A DNA stretch of 25,334 bases, taken from positions 1 through 25,334 of the forward strand of contig JAWLED010000040.1 of the NCBI GenBank assembly GCA_041686235.1, read 5' to 3'. The position numbers and the translations under genes are program-made. The notes beneath the pieces are model-generated. The model made no database searches. It worked only from the letters and a program-made list of their open reading frames with translations, and was not told the DNA's origin. This stretch comes from JAAAOH01 sp041686235 (GTDB taxonomy: Bacteria; Spirochaetota; Spirochaetia; DSM-27196; PWMO01). Each line of letters starts with the position of its first letter. Positions within the stretch are counted from its first letter, which is position 1. Shown in pieces: positions 1 to 8,465 of this stretch.

Positions 1-1581
1 GGCCGGGGGCTGCCGGCCCGCCGCGTTTGAGCCGGACCCGGCGTGACGGTCGCCGGGCTCCACCGCCTCGGCTACGAGGCGGGCTTCGATCTCGGACCGG
101 CGAAGGCGCTCGAGCAAAGAGTCGCTGTGTTCCGGGCGCACGGCGATGAGCAGACTGCCCGAGCCGATGAGCCCGAGAGGGTCGATGCCGAGCGCGTTGC
201 AAATCGTGGCGGTTTCGGGATACGGCTCGAGCGAGTCGGCTTTGACGGTTAGGTCTACATTGCCGGCGGTGGCAAGCTCCTCGAGCGCCGTGGCTACGCC
301 GCCTTCGGTGACGTCGTGGAGGGCAACCGCGAGGCCGCTAGTGGAGGCGAGGCGAGCTTCGGGCAAGATGCTGAGCTTTTCTTCGAAAGAGGCGGCAGCT
401 TCGATGATAGACGGATCGACCGATCGAGCGCGGAGGGTTGCTTCGAACTCCTCGGCAATAATCGTAGTTCCCTCGATGCCGGGTCGTTTGGTCATAATAA
501 TGTGGTCGCCGTCCCGAATCGAGTCTTTGCGCAGAAGCTCGTGCGCACCGGCGGTACCGAAGAGCGCCCCGGAGACGACGGGCCGGGTTACCGCGTCGCT
601 TATCTCGGTATGCCCCCCGACGACGGCAATACCTTCTCGGCGTGCTCTCTCGACCATCCGACGAAACACCTCTCTGATGAGGTGGCCGGTGGTTTCGGGC
701 GGAAATACGGCGGTTGCGAGAAACCACCGCGGAGTGCCGCCGGAGCACACGAGGTCGTTCAGGTTGATGGTAATCGCGTAGCCGCCGACATCGGGGGTCG
801 GGAAGGTGATCGGATCACTTTTCGCAATGAGAACGCCGAGCCCGGTGGCGTCCACTGCTGCAACGTCCTCGCCGACCGCCGGCGATACGAGTAACTCTTT
901 GGGTGGAGCAGCCTCTGCCAACAGCTCTGCAAGCATATCGTTTGGAAGCTTTCCCGTGGCAAGCGGCCGATGCCGGCGAAGTATGGGCAGGAGCTCCGAC
1001 AGTGACCATATCACATAGTCGGGGTCTATCGAGTCGAGCCAGGGTGGGTCGGCATCTCCGCGGATAAGCGCAGTCCAGCTGCCGGCTTTGGTGCCGGCTA
1101 TCACGTCGTCGCGAAAATCTCCGACCATGAGGACCGTCTCGGGAGAACGGCCGAGGAGGCGAGCGGCCTCGGTGACGCTCCCGGGGTCGGGTTTGAGCGG
1201 CTCACCCTCATCTCTCGTAATGACGAGCTCGAAGGAGTCGGCGCGCAGATGCTCGAAATTCTCGAAGGCCCGCTCAACCGAAGCTCGCGTATTGCGAGTA
1301 AGAATGGCGATGCGGAATCCCGCCCGATGGAGCTCTGCCACGGTCTCTTCCGCCGCGTGGTTCGGCACACTTTCGGCGGCGGCGCGTTGCTCATGGCGCA
1401 GCAGAACGGCTTCCGCTTCGCGCCGCTCCCGTTCGGTCGCCCGGGACTCTATGAATCGCAAGATCCCCTCGTCCGGCGGGCATCCGATCTCTGCGCGTAT
1501 GCGCTCATAGTCGAGAACGCCCGGACGGGTAAGGGTGCCGTCGAAGTCGAAAATTACTGCGTCGATTTTACCGGAGCTCAT
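1..1581 (-). CDS. HAD-family phosphatase fused to AIR synthase/HypE-like domain (3' end beyond window)
   Basis: One uninterrupted reading frame runs from the ATG at 1581 to the left edge (527 residues, no stop). Residues 1-200 form a HAD hydrolase. Motif I is FDFDGTLT (D12, D14), motif II is ILTRN (T95), motif III is LKPDP (K130) and motif IV is GDFRDD (D155, D158, D159). Residues about 206 onward form a complete AIR-synthase-related (PurM/HypE/ThiL-like) domain. It starts with TGKLPNDML, then VGEDVAAVD (about 237), SDPITF, the WFLATAVFPP segment, VVGGHTEI and LGLIGSGSLLIAV. Such domains bind ATP and phosphorylate or dehydrate a substrate; HAD domains usually remove phosphate. No start codon lies at the junction, so this is a genuine fusion and not two adjacent genes. 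The Shine-Dalgarno is weak (AGGG just before the ATG). The divergent MFS frame begins only 17 bp away. The substrate is unknown. The domain calls are firm; the joint function is inference. Confidence 0.85.
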   Translation of the reverse strand, partial: MSSGKIDAVIFDFDGTLTRPGVLDYERIRAEIGCPPDEGILRFIESRATERERREAEAVLLRHEQRAAAESVPNHAAEETVAELHRAGFRIAILTRNTRASVERAFENFEHLRADSFELVITRDEGEPLKPDPGSVTEAARLLGRSPETVLMVGDFRDDVIAGTKAGSWTALIRGDADPPWLDSIDPDYVIWSLSELLPILRRHRPLATGKLPNDMLAELLAEAAPPKELLVSPAVGEDVAAVDATGLGVLIAKSDPITFPTPDVGGYAITINLNDLVCSGGTPRWFLATAVFPPETTGHLIREVFRRMVERARREGIAVVGGHTEISDAVTRPVVSGALFGTAGAHELLRKDSIRDGDHIIMTKRPGIEGTTIIAEEFEATLRARSVDPSIIEAAASFEEKLSILPEARLASTSGLAVALHDVTEGGVATALEELATAGNVDLTVKADSLEPYPETATICNALGIDPLGLIGSGSLLIAVRPEHSDSLLERLRRSEIEARLVAEAVEPGDRHAGSGSNAAGRQPPA

Positions 1582-1598
1582 GGCCCTATGGTACACGG

Positions 1599-2852
1599 TT
1601 GACCCGAGGCGTGGAACCGGATAGTACTTGGGACGTGCGAACTTTCGAATCCCAACGCGTTCGGACGATCGTTGCTATTGCGGTGGTCCACGGGCTCGTG
1701 CACGCGTTCAGCATCTTTCTCAGTCCGCTCAACGATGATATACGCAGATATTTCCTCGCCGATTCGGTTTCCGCGGTAACCGCTCTCAAAAGCACCTACC
1801 TCGCCACCTATGCCGCGAGTAATCTCTTCTTTGGTATGGTTACCAATCGTATCTCGGCACGCAAGACGCTCGCTGTTGGGCTGGGCGTAAACGCGTTGGC
1901 CATTGCCGCGTTTGCGCTCGTTCCACCCACGGGGATGGTCTGGATGCACGCACTGTGGCTGCTTGCCGCGGTGGGCGGAGGGGTATACCACCCGGTGGCG
2001 AACGTGTTGATCACGCGGCTGTATCCGGAGGGCAAGGGCCGTGTATTGGGGTTTACCGGGATGGGAGCTGCCGTCGGCTTCGCCCTCACTCCGCTCATGA
2101 CCACGGGGCTTTCCTCGGTCTTTGGGTTTGATTGGCAGGACGTCGCGCTCACCTTCGGACTGTTCGGCATTGCCGCTTCGGTATGGGTGTACCACGTCGT
2201 GCGAGACGCGGAAGCCGAGCTCGGCACCTTGGCAGATGAGTCCGAAGGTGAGGGCCGGAGTGGTTTCGGTGCGCTTACCGGGATCGCGGGCGTGCTCACC
2301 GCCATCATTCTCATTATGGCAACTCGCGAGATTGCCATGTGGAGCGTCCTCGACATATCGGACTTCTTTTTCGTGGAGGTCTTCGGACAGACCGGACAGA
2401 CCGGCGTCTACTTGTTCCTGCTGTATGCGCCCGGCATCGTAATACAACCACTTGCCGGTGGTCTGTCCGATGTGTTTGGCCGTCGATGGCTCACCACCGT
2501 TTCGTTTGTGATATATGGAGTTTCGGTGGGCCTTGTCGGCGTGGTACCGGCCGGTTGGATCTTTCTGACGTACCTTGGCATGGGGGTAGGGCAGGCCGCG
2601 AGCATTCCGACGATTGAAGCTTTCGTGGCCGACGTGGCCGGACCTCGGTTGCGGGGAGCCGCCTACGGGGTGTTCTTTACCGCCGGCATTGCGCTCGCTG
2701 CGGCGGGCCCGGGGGGATCCGGGGCCCTCATCGACCTCTTTGGTGGTGGGCTCGACGCGTTTCGGCTCGTCTTCGCGGTGCTTGGCGGCTTCGTTATTGT
2801 GGCTGCATGCTTTATTCCGCGAGTAATCCCGCCGCGCGACGCCGCGCGTTGA
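1599..2852 (+). CDS. MFS transporter, fosmidomycin-resistance (Fsr)-like
   Basis: The 417-residue polytopic protein has about 12 hydrophobic segments, the first from about residue 22. A cytoplasmic RISARK loop follows TM2, and a second MFS signature is seen at GGLSDVFGRRW. The segment GGGVYHPVANVLITRLYPEGKG resembles the region around the conserved HP motif of Fsr-type drug exporters. The substrate cannot be read from sequence, so drug or metabolite efflux is a family-level guess. The start is uncertain. TTG at 1599 gives the longest frame, while GTG at 1611 or 1635 are alternatives that leave TM1 intact, and none has a strong ribosome-binding site. TTGACC at 1599-1604 could itself be a -35 box. 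The 3' end overlaps the convergent gene by 41 bp. Confidence 0.8.
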   Translation: MTRGVEPDSTWDVRTFESQRVRTIVAIAVVHGLVHAFSIFLSPLNDDIRRYFLADSVSAVTALKSTYLATYAASNLFFGMVTNRISARKTLAVGLGVNALAIAAFALVPPTGMVWMHALWLLAAVGGGVYHPVANVLITRLYPEGKGRVLGFTGMGAAVGFALTPLMTTGLSSVFGFDWQDVALTFGLFGIAASVWVYHVVRDAEAELGTLADESEGEGRSGFGALTGIAGVLTAIILIMATREIAMWSVLDISDFFFVEVFGQTGQTGVYLFLLYAPGIVIQPLAGGLSDVFGRRWLTTVSFVIYGVSVGLVGVVPAGWIFLTYLGMGVGQAASIPTIEAFVADVAGPRLRGAAYGVFFTAGIALAAAGPGGSGALIDLFGGGLDAFRLVFAVLGGFVIVAACFIPRVIPPRDAAR

Positions 2853-4008
2853 GCTTGAGCGCCTGGGCGGTGGCGCCGGCACACACGAGCAACAGGGCAA
2901 TGGCCGCCGGAATGGAGCTGACGCCGTAGATGTCGACCGCCGTTCCGATCACCGGCGGTGCAATGACCGTTCCGATACCCCCCACCGCCAGCACTACCGA
3001 GGATACCTCGTCGGCGAGCGCGGGGAAACGCCGACGGATCCACGCAAGGCCGCCGGGAAACACCGGCCCACAGAAAAAGCCGGCCACGACGTAGGCAATG
3101 GGAGCGATAGGCACAGCTGACGCAGCCACGGCCGCTGCGAGCGCGAAAACGAGAGACCAGCCAACGACGCGCTCGGGTGCAACTCGCAGGCTGACCGGAG
3201 TGGCCACGAGGCGCCCCGCGGTCAGTGCGAGCCAAAACAGCCCCACGAACCGGGAGGCGGGCGCCGAGCCGTAGGCGGGCGTCAAATGCGTTGGTATCCA
3301 GTTGCCGAAGCTTGCCTCGCTTGCCATATAGAAGAAATAGAGGGCGATGAACCCAAAGACCGGCAGAATGTAGGATCGTATCTGTATAGAGCCTGGGAGG
3401 CGAACCGGCGCCTCTTCGACATGAATGCGCTTTGTAAACACAAAATAGAGGCCGAGGAGTGCAGCAAGCGCCCCGCCGAGGGCGAAAACCGGTCCGCGAG
3501 CCCCCTGGGCCGCGAACGGGGCGGCCGCTACGGGTGCAACAACGGCGCCCACTCCGAACATCGCGTTGAGAGCGTTAAGCGCCGCCGGACTTTCGGAGCC
3601 GAAGACCCGGGCAACGAGAAAGTTCATCGTGACGAGGCCACCGAATCCAATCCCCAAAATGGTCGCTCCCGTTAGGACGAGGGCCCACGTGGGTGCCACC
3701 GCTATGGCGAGAAAGCCCAGTGCCAGCGCGAAGGTCGCCGCTTGGACGACGCGAAGCGCGCCGAAGCGGCGTGTAAGGAAACCCGATGTGCTCATCGCTG
3801 CGGTGGCTCCCACGAAATGAACCGTAGTGATGATGGAGACCTGAGCAGCTGAAAGGGCAAAATTCTCTTGCAGCGCGCCGTAGAACGGGCCGTAGAGAGC
3901 TTGGGAGGCTCCGAGAAGCACAAACCCGAGCCCACCGGCGACCAGCAGCGCCGTGCGGCCGGGGTCGGCGGTAAGTCGTTTCAGCGTACCTGTGTGCTCG
4001 CCTGTCAC
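2812..4008 (-). CDS. MFS transporter, FucP/sugar-permease-like
   Basis: This encodes about 398 residues with 12 predicted membrane segments. The segments NALNAMFGVGAVVAP and ASEASFGNWIPTHL resemble conserved stretches of the FucP-like/sugar-proton symporter branch of the MFS. The loop after TM2 carries TRRFG. GTG at 4008 is chosen as start because GGAGGAG stands 5 nt upstream. A longer in-frame TTG at 4050 has no ribosome-binding site. The gene lies 132 bp downstream of the vWA gene on the same strand and converges on the other MFS gene, overlapping it by 41 bp. The transported substrate is unknown; import or export of a sugar or small metabolite is inferred from the family only. Confidence 0.82.
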   Translation of the reverse strand: MTGEHTGTLKRLTADPGRTALLVAGGLGFVLLGASQALYGPFYGALQENFALSAAQVSIITTVHFVGATAAMSTSGFLTRRFGALRVVQAATFALALGFLAIAVAPTWALVLTGATILGIGFGGLVTMNFLVARVFGSESPAALNALNAMFGVGAVVAPVAAAPFAAQGARGPVFALGGALAALLGLYFVFTKRIHVEEAPVRLPGSIQIRSYILPVFGFIALYFFYMASEASFGNWIPTHLTPAYGSAPASRFVGLFWLALTAGRLVATPVSLRVAPERVVGWSLVFALAAAVAASAVPIAPIAYVVAGFFCGPVFPGGLAWIRRRFPALADEVSSVVLAVGGIGTVIAPPVIGTAVDIYGVSSIPAAIALLLVCAGATAQALKLNARRRAAGLLAE

Positions 4009-4140
4009 GAGGGCTCCTCCGTCCCCGGGTCTCAATGGTGACCGTCGCAAGCTCGGCTCCCCGTTGTCCGCCCCCGGGAGCGGCTCACAGCGCAGCCGCG
4101 CCGGCCCCGAGAGTGAAGTATCGGCAACCTGCTACACGCC

Positions 4141-5592
4141 TCAGCTGCGGCCGGTGTCCTCGTCCTTGTCGCTTTCGCGGGTATCGTCGAAGACGACGGT
4201 GTGCTCGCCGATGGTCAGAACGTCGCCCGGCTCGAGCTTCTTGCGTTTGACCGGCTGATTGTTCACGCGAATCTCTTCTTCGGATTCTACCCGGTAGCTG
4301 TCGCTTTTGGAGTCGTAGGCCACGGTCGCGCTCGAGCCGGCACCGCGGGCCCCGCCGGCGCCCTTCTGAGCGCCGCGCCCGCCACGCTGAGTTGCCACCG
4401 TAACATCGGCTGTCTCCGAGGTGCCCACCACGGTCTGTGGTTGCTCGAGCGGAAACACCTGAGTGCGTCCGCCGAGGACCTCGAGGTTGGCATCCTTTCT
4501 GCGGTTCGCAAAGCGCAGCATACGGATGATCCACCATCCCGCTAAGGCGGCGAGAAACGGCAGCAAGAGGAGCGGACCGAAGCGCTCGGAGGGAGTGCCG
4601 AACATGGTGTTTGCAAAATAGAAACGCGTCGAGTCTGTAGCTCTGCCGGCCCGTCTGTACTCCACGCGCACGTATTTTCGATCTGCCGGCGATACGGTGG
4701 CCCGATAGGTCAATTGATACTCATTGAGAACCCGTTGGCGGATGTCTCGATACACCGCGGCAAGCTCCTCTTCGTCTTCGGCATCGTACACGCGTCCGCC
4801 GGAGTCGACGGCAATCTCGTCGAGATTAGAGTCTTGCTCCATACCGAAGTTTACCGCATATACCGAAACACCCTCTCGCTGAGCCCGCTCTACCGCTTCG
4901 GTGTAGCGGAAGAGCCTATTCCCGTAGTCGGGATGCGCTTCGCCGGTATACTCGAAATAGGGATAGTTTTCTCCGTCGGAGAGCACGATCAGCACCTTGC
5001 GTCCCCCGGTGACGGCGATGTCGTCGACGGCCTCACGAATGGCGCCGTAGAGCTCGGTAAAGGCTTCGCGGCGTTCGGGCCGTTCTATGTCTCGGAGTCT
5101 GTCGGTGATCCGACTCGTGTCGGGGCCGGGCTGTGCGTGCACCGAATAGAAGGTATTGAATGAGGCCAGCCCGACTTCGTCTCGAGGGTTATCGATTTCC
5201 GATATAAAGGTGCGAATTGCCGATCGCGCGTGGGTGATTCGGCGTCCGGAGGTTTCATCGGTGGGGCGGCCTTCGAGGGTGTCGTACATGCTTCCTGAAT
5301 TGTCGACGAGCAGGAAAAAGGTGATGCCTTCCTCGGCGGTTGCATCAGCATCAAAACCGGTGACCGGCACCGGCTCGAAATCCTCGCCGTCGGTGGACTC
5401 GAACACGCGAAAGCCGCCGCGGTTTGCTTCGCGAATCGGCACGCCGTCTTCGTCGGTAAGGCTCACGTAGAGATCCACCGTCTGACGCGTTAAGAGCCGT
5501 GTGGGGTCTATCTGGGATATCGTTACCGACTGCGCTCCTGCAAAGGCGCCTACGAGCAGGAGTGCGAGTATGGTTACTATCGTCCGTTTCAT
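4141..5592 (-). CDS. Exported von Willebrand A protein with TM anchor and C-terminal FHA-like domain
   Basis: This encodes about 483 residues. A Sec signal peptide (residues 1-20, ending AFAGA) is followed by a beta-rich segment and a vWA domain at about 90-285. The MIDAS motif DNSGS (D97, S99, S101) and a later LSDGEN are intact, so metal-dependent ligand binding is likely. A single membrane span (PLLLLPFLAALAGWWII) leads to a cytoplasmic tail folded like FHA (VVGTSETADV ... IRVNNQPV ... GDVLTIGEHTVVF). The FHA lacks the Gly-Arg and Ser-x-x-His residues that bind phosphothreonine and carries a Gly/Arg-rich low-complexity insert where they should be. Two tandem ATGs occur; 5592 sits 6 nt after GGAGG and is preferred over 5595. 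It is the last gene of the kinase operon, 10 bp after the FHA membrane protein. Linking outside sensing to kinase signalling is inference. Confidence 0.85.
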   Translation of the reverse strand: MKRTIVTILALLLVGAFAGAQSVTISQIDPTRLLTRQTVDLYVSLTDEDGVPIREANRGGFRVFESTDGEDFEPVPVTGFDADATAEEGITFFLLVDNSGSMYDTLEGRPTDETSGRRITHARSAIRTFISEIDNPRDEVGLASFNTFYSVHAQPGPDTSRITDRLRDIERPERREAFTELYGAIREAVDDIAVTGGRKVLIVLSDGENYPYFEYTGEAHPDYGNRLFRYTEAVERAQREGVSVYAVNFGMEQDSNLDEIAVDSGGRVYDAEDEEELAAVYRDIRQRVLNEYQLTYRATVSPADRKYVRVEYRRAGRATDSTRFYFANTMFGTPSERFGPLLLLPFLAALAGWWIIRMLRFANRRKDANLEVLGGRTQVFPLEQPQTVVGTSETADVTVATQRGGRGAQKGAGGARGAGSSATVAYDSKSDSYRVESEEEIRVNNQPVKRKKLEPGDVLTIGEHTVVFDDTRESDKDEDTGRS

Positions 5593-5602
5593 CATGTGCC
5601 TC

Positions 5603-6490
5603 CTACTCCGGTCTGAAAAACAGTTTTGCGGTGCCGATCTTGATGACGTCTTCATAGCGAAGGCGCGTTTGATCGACGGTCTCATCGTTTACGACGAGCT
5701 CGGCACCCGAGTTCGCAGCAATTTGCAGCTCGCCGGCCTCAGACCATATGCGCGCGTGGTGATCCGCCACGTTGCGATAGCCGGTAAGCATAATATCGTT
5801 GGTGGGTGCCCCACCGACGGTGAATCGCTGTTGATTGAGGATGTATTCGGTGCCCTTCTTCCCGCCGTTGAGGAGCCTGAGCACGCCATGTGACATTCGG
5901 CGTTCGATGAGCGCGTAGCTCGCCGAGATCAACAGGCCGAAGGTGAGAAGGCCCGCAAGGCGCGAAAGCGATATACCCGGGAGGAACACCCGCGCGTACT
6001 CGATGGCCGCACCACCGAGAATCCCCCCGATCAGCCCCCCGGCAACACCCATGGCGACCTTGAGGCGGGAGCGAGCGCGGATTCCCTCGGCAGCGCCGAC
6101 AAAGACGCCTAACAGTGCCCAGCCTGCTGCACGCGCGAGCGGCAGAGCCACGGTGGTGATCTCGCGTGCCCGGTTGAATACGAGCTCGCCGAGAACGAAC
6201 AGCAGAGCCTGTCCCGCGAGAAAACCGACTATGCCGCCAAGGAGGCCGATGCCGGCTCCGACGAGGGCAGCCTGCCGGATTCTGCGGCTATTGCCCGATA
6301 TGATCCCCTCGGCGGAGGCAAAGAACGCCCCGAACACGAGACCGAACAGGGCTCCCGAGACGACCGTGAACAAGAGCAGAGAGGGAAATCCGCCTTGGAG
6401 TTGCACCAGGGCTTCCATCACCGGCCAGGCCGCGAGGCCCGCCAGCAGCCCCAGCGCCACGATGATGAGTCGTCGTATCGTCGTCGTCAT
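5603..6490 (-). CDS. Polytopic membrane protein with C-terminal FHA domain
   Basis: The 295-residue protein has about six glycine-rich transmembrane segments (residues 5-210), then a cytoplasmic FHA domain (about 215-295). Within the FHA one sees FTVGGAPTNDIML, ADHHARI, LVVNDETV and YEDVIKIGTAKLFF, an almost complete FHA scaffold. The Arg of the canonical GR is Gly, and the Ser of SxxH is Ala, so phosphothreonine binding may be weak or lost. The membrane part looks internally duplicated: two copies of a hydrophobic stretch, an AEGI motif, a short basic loop, then a Gly-zipper helix. A good ribosome-binding site (GAGAGGAG) precedes the ATG. It lies 46 bp after the kinase gene and 10 bp before the vWA gene, which suggests it is a target or reader of the kinase. 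Confidence 0.85.
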   Translation of the reverse strand: MTTTIRRLIIVALGLLAGLAAWPVMEALVQLQGGFPSLLLFTVVSGALFGLVFGAFFASAEGIISGNSRRIRQAALVGAGIGLLGGIVGFLAGQALLFVLGELVFNRAREITTVALPLARAAGWALLGVFVGAAEGIRARSRLKVAMGVAGGLIGGILGGAAIEYARVFLPGISLSRLAGLLTFGLLISASYALIERRMSHGVLRLLNGGKKGTEYILNQQRFTVGGAPTNDIMLTGYRNVADHHARIWSEAGELQIAANSGAELVVNDETVDQTRLRYEDVIKIGTAKLFFRPE

Positions 6491-6536
6491 TTCGGTCTCC
6501 TCTCTCTTTGCACGTTACGTACTCTCTTCATGGTAT

Positions 6537-8465
6537 TCAGCTCTCCCCCTCGCCGAGCGACTCGTCGGTCCTCGACTCCACACGATCTACCGATATCCGC
6601 TCGTTTTCCTCGTCGTAGCTCACGCGCAGTGTGCGCCGGTCGAGCCGGTCGAGGCGCATGGTGACGGTCTGCGAGGCGCCGTTCTGCCGGAAGGTGAGCC
6701 GGTGCTCTCCCGGCGGCAACACAAGCTCCGTTCGTCCCTCCTCGATTTCGGGAACCGGCTCGAGCCCGCCGCCACGGCCCCCGCGGAAGTAGCGCTCCTG
6801 CCCGCCGATTCGCATATCGATTTCGCCGGTGTTACTCTCGATATCCACCGCCGCAGGGTAGGGAGTAAGCTCGGCCTCAACCCGAAGATCGGTCTGATAG
6901 GGTTCCACCCGAAGGGCATACTCCTCGGTGAAAAAGCCCTCGGTCTCAACGCGAAAACGGTGAACGGAGCCGCTTTGAAGCTCGTCGCGAAGCTCGGCGG
7001 TGAGCTCTTCCCACTCGCCGTCTTGCGAGTAACTCACCTCGAAGGGACCTTCCACCGGCTCTCTCGTTGCACGATTCGTAACCTCGAGGCTCACCTCGAG
7101 GGGGAGTTGTCGGCCGCTGTCCGCATCGAGTGTCACCTCTCGGGCCTCGAGGGTTGATCCCTGCTGCTGCTGCCGGTCCCTGGGCAGCAAGAAAAAGGAC
7201 TGCCACATGAGCTCCTGTTCCGCCATCACCTTGATACGATAGGCGCCGGTTGGAAGATACCGTTTTTGCGAGCGCATGACGAACCGATCTTCGGTGTCGC
7301 GCTCCGGATCCCGCGAAAAACGCAGCTGTGCCTCCTCCACCTCGGGAAACTCATCGCCGTCGTCGCGAAACAGCTCGGCGTCTACGTATACCTCCTCCGG
7401 TGCCTTTGCGCCGGTCGGCAGCTGTACCGTTACGCGCAACGCCCCATACTCGTCGGGGTAGAGATACTCGTAGTGGTAGCCCTCGAGGTAGGCATAACCG
7501 GCCCCCCCGGCAAGTGCAAGTACGAGAACGGCGGCAAGCGCAACGACGAGGCGGCGAGCGCGGCTTTTGGGCTGGTACTGGGTGCGTTTCCCCGCGAGGT
7601 AATCGCCGATGACTTGACGGTCCTCGACACGCACCCGCCGGTCGATCACTTTGTCGAGCTTCGAAAGCACCTGGCCCATCGACTGGTAGCGGCGCTCGGG
7701 TTTGTTCTTCATGCATCGCCGGATGAGCCGTTGGGTGGCGGTGGAAATGTTGGGGTTATGCTTGCGCGGCGCGGTGTATTTGCCCTGTTGAATGCGCCTG
7801 ATCGCCTCAGCCGAGATGGAGTTCGAAAACGGCTTCTTGCCGGTAGTCATCTCGTAGAGCATGACTCCCATCGAATACACGTCGGCGCGCTTGTCGACGG
7901 TGCTGGAATCCTCGTACTGCTCCGGCGCCATGTAGGATGGGGTGCCGAGCGTCATGCCCTCGCGCGTGAGGTTCTCCTCGGATTGTGCGCCGTGTATGCT
8001 TGCAATTCCGAAGTCGACGAGCTTCACATTACCGTCTTTTGAGATGAGGATATTTCCCGGTTTTATGTCCCGATGAACCACCCCGCGCTGGTGCGCGTAC
8101 TCCAGCGCCCGGCACGAGGAGCGAAATATGCGCAGTGCCACACGCTCGGGCAGGTATCGCTCTTTTCGCAACAATGTCTCGAGCGTGGGGCCGTCGACAT
8201 ACTCGAGCACGATGTAGTATGAGGAGCCCTCGCGGAAATGGTCGTAGACGTTGGCGATGTAGTCGCTGGTGAAGTCCATCATGATTTGCGCCTCGCGTCG
8301 GAAGCGCTCTCGCATGGACGCATCGCCGCGCAGGGTGAGCTTCTTGATGATGACATACCGCGACAGGGTGGGATGCTCGGCTTTGTAGACTGCTCCCATC
8401 CCGCCGGAGGCTATCTGCTCGGTAACCTTGTACTTGCCGATTTTTGCCGGGGGCTGCTTAGCCAT
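6537..8465 (-). CDS. Transmembrane serine/threonine protein kinase (PknB-like catalytic domain)
   Basis: The 642-residue protein has an N-terminal Hanks-type kinase domain (about 10-275) with every key element. The Gly loop is ASGGMGAVY, followed by catalytic Lys K41, helix-C Glu E58, HRDIKPGN (D133), DFGIA (D151), an activation loop with Thr/Ser residues, GTPSYMAPEQ, and DVYSMGVMLYE. A juxtamembrane linker leads to one membrane span (306-327). About 310 exported residues follow, predicted to be beta-rich; the part from about 545 has PEGA-like character (LPPGEHRLTF). PASTA repeats are absent. The start overlaps the phosphatase stop by 8 bp, so the two are translationally coupled and probably act on the same substrates. 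The ligand of the outer domain is unknown. Confidence 0.95.
   Translation of the reverse strand: MAKQPPAKIGKYKVTEQIASGGMGAVYKAEHPTLSRYVIIKKLTLRGDASMRERFRREAQIMMDFTSDYIANVYDHFREGSSYYIVLEYVDGPTLETLLRKERYLPERVALRIFRSSCRALEYAHQRGVVHRDIKPGNILISKDGNVKLVDFGIASIHGAQSEENLTREGMTLGTPSYMAPEQYEDSSTVDKRADVYSMGVMLYEMTTGKKPFSNSISAEAIRRIQQGKYTAPRKHNPNISTATQRLIRRCMKNKPERRYQSMGQVLSKLDKVIDRRVRVEDRQVIGDYLAGKRTQYQPKSRARRLVVALAAVLVLALAGGAGYAYLEGYHYEYLYPDEYGALRVTVQLPTGAKAPEEVYVDAELFRDDGDEFPEVEEAQLRFSRDPERDTEDRFVMRSQKRYLPTGAYRIKVMAEQELMWQSFFLLPRDRQQQQGSTLEAREVTLDADSGRQLPLEVSLEVTNRATREPVEGPFEVSYSQDGEWEELTAELRDELQSGSVHRFRVETEGFFTEEYALRVEPYQTDLRVEAELTPYPAAVDIESNTGEIDMRIGGQERYFRGGRGGGLEPVPEIEEGRTELVLPPGEHRLTFRQNGASQTVTMRLDRLDRRTLRVSYDEENERISVDRVESRTDESLGEGES

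Noticed and set aside
146..781. Plus-strand open frame opposite the AIRS domain
   Set aside because: It is Ser/Arg/Ala-rich and lacks domain motifs; the minus-strand frame shows the conserved AIRS sequence.
5596..5685. Extension of the vWA protein upstream of its signal peptide
   Set aside because: It overlaps the FHA gene and would bury the signal peptide; GGAGG supports the later ATG.
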